DNA of 10,445 nt from Minisyncoccota bacterium (GTDB lineage: Bacteria > Verrucomicrobiota > Lentisphaeria > Oligosphaerales > MVZH01): contig JAIPIM010000129.1 in assembly GCA_021734725.1 (NCBI GenBank), positions 1-10,445 of the forward strand, read 5' to 3'. The position numbers and the translations under genes are program-made. Below the pieces are notes generated by a model. That model was not told where the DNA came from, did not search any database, and saw only the letters and a list, made by a program, of their open reading frames with translations. Each line of letters starts with the position of its first letter. Position 1 is the stretch's first letter. Below are positions 6,349 to 10,445 of the stretch, one piece after another.

Positions 6349-7212
6349 ATGACATTGACCAAACCAACAGCGGATATTTTCGTGCCCAACGGAAACCCCG
6401 TAGACGAAGCCCTAGAGGCAACCACGATTGTCGGTATTGGCGCCCACCAGGACGACATCGAAATTCTCGCTTACAACGGGATCATCAAAGCGTTTGCCGA
6501 TCCGGCCGAAGGATTCGGGTCCATCACGGTCACTAACGGCAGTGGATCGTCGCGAGCCAACGTCTATGCGAATTATTCCGATGATGAGATGCAGACTGTC
6601 CGACGTCGCGAACAGATAAAGGCCGCAATCGTGGGGGAATACACCTTTGCCGCGTTCCTGGATTTCGCCAGCTCAGAAGTGAAGGACCCCACAAACTCAG
6701 CACCTGTAAAGGATTTGACCGAACTCTTAAAAAAAACACGCCCAAAAACCATCTACACCCACAATCCAGCGGATAAACACGACACTCATGTTGCCGTGCT
6801 GATTTGCGTCATCGAGGCTCTGCGGCAGCTCCCGCCCGATTGCCATCCCTCCACGTTCCTCGGTTGCGAGACATGGCGGGATCTGGATTGGCTGTGTGAT
6901 GAAGACAAACAAACACTGGATGTATCGGCACACGAAAATCTGGCCACTGCATTGCTCGGTGTTTTTGACTCCCAAATCTGCGGCGGTAAACGCTACGATC
7001 TCGCCACGATGGGACGACGGCGAGCCAATGCAACATACCTTGAATCCCATGCCACCGATCAAACATCCGCATTGACTCTGGCTATGGATCTGCTCCCTCT
7101 GTTGACTTCTGAGACAAACGTTACGGACTATGTAGAAGAGCTTATCCAGCATTTCCGCCAAGACGTTCAAAACAGAATTAAGAAACTTGAAAGACAGATG
7201 CCACCGGACTGA
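6349..7212 (+). CDS. PIG-L / LmbE family deacetylase
   Basis: A 287-residue zinc-dependent de-N-acetylase of the PIG-L/LmbE/BshB superfamily, whose members remove acetyl groups from N-acetylglucosamine-containing conjugates. After an N-terminal segment, the Rossmann-like strand TIVGIGAH leads into A32-H33-Q-D35-D36-I-E38, the AHPDDxE motif with Gln for Pro; His33 and Asp36 are expected metal ligands and Asp35 the general base. A conserved-looking TVTNGSGSSR loop follows (60-69). Y136-T-H-N-P-A-D-K-H-D-T-H147 matches the second metal motif (HxxxDxHxxH type), with His147 the likely third ligand. No signal peptide is visible, so it is probably cytoplasmic. AGGA (6338-6341) lies seven bases before the ATG. 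It is very likely co-transcribed with the ROK-like kinase, which suggests salvage or remodelling of an N-acetyl amino sugar or glycoside. The exact substrate cannot be inferred. Confidence 0.88.
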   Translation: MTLTKPTADIFVPNGNPVDEALEATTIVGIGAHQDDIEILAYNGIIKAFADPAEGFGSITVTNGSGSSRANVYANYSDDEMQTVRRREQIKAAIVGEYTFAAFLDFASSEVKDPTNSAPVKDLTELLKKTRPKTIYTHNPADKHDTHVAVLICVIEALRQLPPDCHPSTFLGCETWRDLDWLCDEDKQTLDVSAHENLATALLGVFDSQICGGKRYDLATMGRRRANATYLESHATDQTSALTLAMDLLPLLTSETNVTDYVEELIQHFRQDVQNRIKKLERQMPPD

Positions 7213-7275
7213 GGCGACGGCATAATTACGAGCATTACATCATCTTATTACCAATCAGAGGAGATATAATCGACA

Positions 7276-7719
7276 ATGAATCAAGAAGAACAAAAACGGT
7301 TTATCGCGGAAAAACTGAACGAAGGGCTCAGCTTGGGGCAAGTCCAGAAATGTCTTTCCGAGGAACACGGAATCAACATTACCTATCTGGATCTTCGGCT
7401 CATTGCATCTGAACTGGAAGTCGATTGGCAAAAACTGGAAGAGGCAAAGCCCTCCAGCAAAAAAGCCGAAGATACATTGGTACAGCCGGAACCTGAAGAA
7501 GCACCCCCTCCCTCCGGCACTCAGGTCACTATAAGTAAAGTGGCGAGACCCGACGCCGCCATGAGTGGCAGTGTACAATTCGCGTCCGGCGCTAAAGCCG
7601 AATGGTTCGTCGACCACATGGGACGGCTCGGACTTGCCCCCGAAACGGGTTCATCAAAACCCACTGAACAGGATATAAAGGAATTCCAGGAAGAACTCCA
7701 GCGTCAACTTAAACATTGA
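7276..7719 (+). CDS. Hypothetical protein, helical N-terminus and GRLGLAP-type C-terminus
   Basis: 147 residues of unknown function. Three parts can be seen. Residues 1-57 are helical and resemble a small helix-turn-helix or tail-like domain (EEQKRFIAEKLNEGLSLGQVQKCL, then a second amphipathic pair). Residues 58-82 are a Lys/Glu/Pro linker. Residues 83-147 form a compact segment with short strands (VTISKV, SGSVQFASG), then A-E-W-F-V-D-H-M-G-R-L-G-L, then a terminal helix EQDIKEFQEELQRQL. From memory, the last segment resembles small uncharacterised proteins of Verrucomicrobiota-type genomes, but I cannot confirm that here. GAGGAG (7258-7263) precedes the ATG by 12 bases. No signal or membrane segment is present. 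It sits 63 bp after the deacetylase gene and 224 bp before rpsP, so it may be the last gene of the first operon or independent. Confidence 0.72.
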   Translation: MNQEEQKRFIAEKLNEGLSLGQVQKCLSEEHGINITYLDLRLIASELEVDWQKLEEAKPSSKKAEDTLVQPEPEEAPPPSGTQVTISKVARPDAAMSGSVQFASGAKAEWFVDHMGRLGLAPETGSSKPTEQDIKEFQEELQRQLKH

Positions 7720-7762
7720 TAGGTTGGATGAGTACCTGGGCTGAAGAATAACCATGTAGACC

Positions 7763-7790
7763 TTGCTCACTTAAAAACAGGCAGTATAGT
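7763..7790 (+). promoter_or_regulatory. Probable promoter of the rpsP operon
   Basis: TTGCTC (7763-7768) and TATAGT (7785-7790) are spaced by 16 bp in the 224-bp gap before rpsP. This would give a leader of about 145 nt. The leader includes a small stem with arms CACTG (7882-7886) and CAGTG (7896-7900), which could be a regulatory element, but I recognise no known riboswitch or ribosomal-protein leader. Nothing else is visible in the gap. Confidence 0.4.
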
Positions 7791-7943
7791 ACAGTTTTGT
7801 TTCAGTTGTCTATTGGCTATTCTGCTTGCCCGGGACCGATCCCCTTGACCATAACACAAACTGGGCGGCCCACTTGTAACACACTGGCGGAATGGCAGTG
7901 AACGGAGCACCCGGCTTAACCAATCCAGAAGGAATGCTTAAGT

Positions 7944-8378
7944 ATGTCAGTAAAGATTCGACTACGAAGAATGGGCAAACGCAACCAACCGGCACATCGC
8001 ATCGTTGTCACGGACAGTCGCAAGCCACGCGATGGACGTTTTATCGAAATTCTCGGTTACTACGATCCACGACGTAAAATGGAACAGATTGATCTTGAAC
8101 GGGTGGATAAATGGCTGAATGACGGTGCCAAACCGTCGGATACCGTGGACGCAATTATTAAACGGGCACGAGCCGGTATCTCGTGGGGCGAAACGCCGCG
8201 CAAACAGGAAGCGCCGAAACAGGCGGCGGAAACAGCACCCGCTGAAAAGGCTGAGGCCACAGAACCTGAACGCGTCGAATCTCAGGACGAAGCGGCCCAA
8301 CCAGAAGAACAGCAAGACACAGAAGAAGCGATCGCGCAAGAACAGCAACCGGCAGACGAGAACGAGTCAGAAAAGTAG
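7944..8378 (+). CDS. rpsP: 30S ribosomal protein S16 with acidic C-terminal extension
   Basis: Component of the small ribosomal subunit that binds 16S rRNA during early assembly. Residues 1-82 are a clear S16: MSVKIRLRRMGKRNQPAHRIVV with the family's KIRLxRxGxKxxPxYRIVVxDSR pattern, then GRFIEILGYYDP, then the W57-L-N-D-G-A-K-P-S-D-T helix. The usual length is about 80-90 residues; this one has 144. The extra 60 are rich in Glu, Ala, Gln and Pro (PKQAAETAPAEKAEATEPE and onward), strongly acidic and probably disordered. Longer tails occur on S16 in several phyla, so this alone is not a sign of error. GAAGGA (7928-7933) lies a standard distance before the ATG. First gene of an rpsP-khpA-trmD-rplS-rnhB cluster. 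Confidence 0.97.
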   Translation: MSVKIRLRRMGKRNQPAHRIVVTDSRKPRDGRFIEILGYYDPRRKMEQIDLERVDKWLNDGAKPSDTVDAIIKRARAGISWGETPRKQEAPKQAAETAPAEKAEATEPERVESQDEAAQPEEQQDTEEAIAQEQQPADENESEK

Positions 8379-8386
8379 GCTGAACT

Positions 8387-8707
8387 ATGGTGTTAGACTT
8401 TTTAAAGAATGTCCTTGGTTTACAAAAAGGACAGGAGACGGCGTCACCCGCCGATATTGAAAACGACGAAGACAGGCTTATTGCTTTTGTGACATTCGTG
8501 GTAAAAAATATTGTCGACTCGCCCGAACATGTCAATATTGACGCTGACAAGCAACCACAAAACCTCAAGATCCGAATACAATGTGAAAAGAGTGATATCG
8601 GGAAGGTTATAGGCAAACGCGGTAAAACAATTTCAGCTATCCGCTCACTGGCAACTGGTGCGGCACGGCGTGACGGCATAAAAGTCAGTGTCGACGTTCT
8701 GGACTGA
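8387..8707 (+). CDS. khpA: KH-domain RNA-binding protein KhpA (YlqC family)
   Basis: Small cytoplasmic RNA-binding protein; in Firmicutes KhpA pairs with KhpB and affects small RNAs and cell division. Residues 27-106 match the family: DRLIAFVTFVVKNIVDSPEHVNI, then the KH core with I-G-K-V-I-G-K-R-G-K (about 75-84, GxxG loop GKRG), then SAIRSLATGAARRDGIKVSVDVLD. Most members have about 75-80 residues; this has 106. The first 26 (MVLDFLKNVLGLQKGQ and on) are an extra, partly hydrophobic helix-like leader. No later ATG is available, so the extension is probably real unless a rare start is used. The start at 8387 is supported by AGTAGG (8374-8379), which overlaps the rpsP stop codon and points to coupled translation. 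Its place after rpsP is typical of the family. Confidence 0.92.
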   Translation: MVLDFLKNVLGLQKGQETASPADIENDEDRLIAFVTFVVKNIVDSPEHVNIDADKQPQNLKIRIQCEKSDIGKVIGKRGKTISAIRSLATGAARRDGIKVSVDVLD

Positions 8708-8716
8708 GCTTGATTA

Positions 8717-9409
8717 ATGATAGTCGATATACTCACGCTGTTCCCTGCAATGGTAACGGGAGTGCTTGGAGAATCGATTCTCGGACGCGCCCAGCGCGAA
8801 GGTCGCATAAAGGTCCGTGTGACGAATCTCCGGACGTACGCAACGGACAAACGAGCCACCGTGGATGACGCACCATTCGGCGGTGGAGCAGGCATGGTCC
8901 TTAAGCCCGATGTGCTGGCACGCGCCATCGACGACCTGAGAGACGCGGAAGCCTACGTGGTCCTTCTGACACCGCAGGGCACTCGGTTCTCTCAGGCAAC
9001 CGCCCGACAGTTTGCCGAACAGCAACATCTGATATTGATTTGCGGTCATTACGAAGGCGTCGATGAAAGAATTCGTCAGGCATACATTGACTGTGAACTT
9101 TCCATCGGTGACTTTGTACTGACCAACGGTAATCTGGCCGCTCTTGTTGTCGTTGACTCGGTGTGTCGTTTGATACCCGGTGTACTGGGGCATGACAAAT
9201 CAGCTGAAACAGATTCGTTCGGAGTTGAACAGAGGCTCGATTATCCAGATTATACGCGGCCTGCGTCGTTCGCCGGGTTCAGTGTTCCAGACGTGTTGCT
9301 GTCCGGCAACCACCAGGCGATAAGAGAATGGCGCAATACGCAATCAGTCATACGAACCATAGCAAGACGACCGGATTTGATGATTAACGTAAGCGGAGAA
9401 GAGTCATGA
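8717..9409 (+). CDS. trmD: tRNA (guanine-N1-)-methyltransferase TrmD
   Basis: Methylates G37 at N1 in tRNAs reading CNN codons and some others, using S-adenosylmethionine, and prevents +1 frameshifting. The 230 residues cover the full SPOUT fold: MIVDILTLFP, ESILGRA, T48-V-D-D-A-P-F-G-G-G-A-G-M-V, LLTPQG (84-88), G110-HYEGVDER, SIGDF (129-133), R151-LIPGVLG, D166-S-F, and YTRP with VLLSGNH in the C-terminal domain. The knot loop reads L-T-N137-G-N139 where most TrmDs have L-(T/S)-G-G-E, so two usually conserved positions differ. The other catalytic positions (Asp166, Arg151, the GHYEG loop) are intact. It starts 9 bp after khpA with no strong Shine-Dalgarno, suggesting coupling, and its stop overlaps the rplS start. 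The rimM gene that usually precedes trmD is not present. Confidence 0.97.
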   Translation: MIVDILTLFPAMVTGVLGESILGRAQREGRIKVRVTNLRTYATDKRATVDDAPFGGGAGMVLKPDVLARAIDDLRDAEAYVVLLTPQGTRFSQATARQFAEQQHLILICGHYEGVDERIRQAYIDCELSIGDFVLTNGNLAALVVVDSVCRLIPGVLGHDKSAETDSFGVEQRLDYPDYTRPASFAGFSVPDVLLSGNHQAIREWRNTQSVIRTIARRPDLMINVSGEES

Positions 9410-9759
9410 ATACGATCCAGAAAATCAATCGTGAGAATATGAATATGGACTTGCCAGCCTTTACTGTTGGCGACTCCGTCCGTGCGGACATTCGTATTGT
9501 CGAAGGCGGCAAGGAACGTATCCAATCGTTTACCGGCACCGTGATCGCGCGAAGCGGCAATGGTGTGAGCGAAAGCATAACCCTACGCAGGGTCGCCTAC
9601 GGTATCGGTATTGAGCGGGTGCTGACTCTGCACTCGCCGCGGCTCGCTAAGCTGGAAGTCGTTCGCCGCGGTAATGTCAAACGGGCAAAGCTTTACTGGT
9701 TGCGCGAACGGCAAGGCAAAGCCAGCCGTGTAAAAGAATTGCGCGAAAACAAACAATAG
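9406..9759 (+). CDS. rplS: 50S ribosomal protein L19
   Basis: Large-subunit ribosomal protein at the 30S-50S interface. The 117 residues match the family over their whole length: an N-terminal helix, then F-T-V-G-D-S-V-R-A-D-I-R-I-V-E-G (19-34), ERIQSFTGTVIAR (37-49), SITLRRVAYGIGIERV (57-72), LHSPRLAKLEVVRRGNVKRAKLYWLRERQGKASRVKE. Nothing is missing and the length is ordinary. The ATG overlaps the trmD stop as ATGA, and GGAG (9395-9398) inside the end of trmD lies seven bases before it, so translation is coupled but also has its own signal. Confidence 0.98.
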   Translation: MNTIQKINRENMNMDLPAFTVGDSVRADIRIVEGGKERIQSFTGTVIARSGNGVSESITLRRVAYGIGIERVLTLHSPRLAKLEVVRRGNVKRAKLYWLRERQGKASRVKELRENKQ

Positions 9760-9799
9760 TCCCTTCACCCATCCTCAGTAAGTGGAGTCTGGAAACACG

Positions 9800-10445
9800 A
9801 TGCCGGGCCTGATCGATCTTTTTCATTTTGAGAGGATCGCCTGGCAGGACGGGTACCGCAGGGTCGCCGGTGTTGATGAAGTTGGGCGCGGTCCTATTGC
9901 CGGTCCCGTTGTTGCTGCTGCCGTCATCCTTCCACGTAATACACCTCTACCTGCCGTGGCTGATTCCAAAACCTTGAGTGCATCTCAGCGGGAAGAGTTG
10001 TGCGCCGCGCTGCGGGAGCTTCCGGAAGCCTGCATCGGTGTGGGGTCCGTAGCACCCAGTGTAATTGATCGAATCAACATCCTGCGAGCAACCCATAGAG
10101 CAATGCGGGAAGCCGTAAGCGCTCTGTCGCCGCCACCCGATTTTCTCATTGTCGATGGCAGGCCTGTCAAAGATCTGCCGATCGAATCACGCGCCGTCAT
10201 TAAAGGGGATTCACGCAGTGCAAGCGTTGCGGCCGCAAGCATCGTGGCAAAAGTTATGCGCGACCGGCTCATGACAGAATACGACAGAACATATCCGGGA
10301 TATGGATTTGCTACACATAAAGGGTATGCAACCAAGAACCACCTCGATGCGTTAAAGAAATTGGGAGCATGCACTATCCATCGCACATCGTTTGCACCCG
10401 TCGCACGTGTTCTGAAAGGGGCCCCCGAACAACTTGAATTCAACT
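9800..10445 (+). CDS. rnhB: Ribonuclease HII (3' end cut by window)
   Basis: Cleaves the RNA strand of RNA-DNA hybrids and nicks at single ribonucleotides in DNA, with Mg2+ or Mn2+. The frame runs off the window end after 215 codons. Motifs: V25-D26-E27-V-G-R-G at the start of the catalytic core, D55-S-K-T-L-S, I-V-D119-G, K136-G-D137-S-R-S-A-S-V-A-A-A-S-I-V-A-K (to 151), R154-D, and Y168-G-F-x-x-H-K-G-Y-A-T near the C-terminus. Asp26, Glu27, Asp119 and Asp137 match the four acidic metal ligands. The sequence ends EQLEFN followed by a single T, so the stop codon may be only two bases beyond. GGAA (9791-9794) lies five bases before the ATG; it begins 40 bp after rplS. Its place after rplS is common in bacteria, and it is likely the same transcription unit. 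Confidence 0.96.
   Translation, partial: MPGLIDLFHFERIAWQDGYRRVAGVDEVGRGPIAGPVVAAAVILPRNTPLPAVADSKTLSASQREELCAALRELPEACIGVGSVAPSVIDRINILRATHRAMREAVSALSPPPDFLIVDGRPVKDLPIESRAVIKGDSRSASVAAASIVAKVMRDRLMTEYDRTYPGYGFATHKGYATKNHLDALKKLGACTIHRTSFAPVARVLKGAPEQLEFN

Noticed and set aside
7265..7270. TATAAT just before the small hypothetical gene
   Set aside because: It lies only five bases before the ATG and overlaps the ribosome binding site spacing, so it cannot serve as the -10 box of that gene.
7845..7880. TTGACC as a second -35 box before rpsP
   Set aside because: No acceptable -10 hexamer is found 15-19 bases downstream; the nearest TGTAAC is 24 bases away.
8158..8928. Long leftward frame (256 codons) opposite rpsP, khpA and trmD
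   Set aside because: It lies antisense to three well-conserved genes and its translation resembles no protein; a shadow frame.

Overview
The window (about 10.4 kb, roughly 50-55% GC by eye) is chromosomal DNA of a Gram-negative bacterium. An OmpH/Skp-type periplasmic lipoprotein implies an outer membrane. A sulfatase, a decayed six-hairpin glycosidase, a ROK-like kinase and a PIG-L deacetylase are the kind of carbohydrate genes common in the PVC group (Kiritimatiellota, Lentisphaerota, Verrucomicrobiota). I place it there only tentatively, from gene content and general resemblance. No mobile element, CRISPR array, rRNA or tRNA was found.

Left part (1-4526), a patchwork of accessory genes. 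A Cys-type S1-family sulfatase lacks its first residues at the window edge. It is followed by an unframed remnant of a glycosidase (about 1429-1668). A leftward gene encodes an exported patatin-like phospholipase (1751-3109, possibly starting at 3154). Divergent from it is a rightward OmpH/Skp-like lipoprotein (3300-3929). Convergent with that is a leftward host-attachment / baeRF12-type protein (4023-4526).

Middle part (4527-7719). A 340-bp intergenic region carries two inverted repeats and a good sigma-70-like promoter. It drives a ROK-like ASKHA sugar kinase with an extra N-terminal domain, then a PIG-L/LmbE deacetylase 21 bp downstream. The pair suggests handling of an N-acetylated sugar or glycoconjugate. 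A small hypothetical protein (7276-7719) follows with its own ribosome binding site.

Right part (7720-10445), a housekeeping translation operon: rpsP (S16 with a long acidic tail), khpA, trmD, rplS and rnhB. rnhB is cut at the window end, probably within its stop codon. Spacing is tight: the khpA Shine-Dalgarno overlaps the rpsP stop, trmD and rplS overlap as ATGA, and a probable promoter lies at 7763-7790. The usual rimM between khpA and trmD is missing.

I found no convincing new multi-gene system. The points most worth a second look are the missing rimM next to a TrmD with altered SAM-loop residues, the lipidated Skp-like protein, the divergent ROK kinase/PIG-L pair with an inverted repeat over its promoter, and the glycosidase fossil beside the sulfatase.
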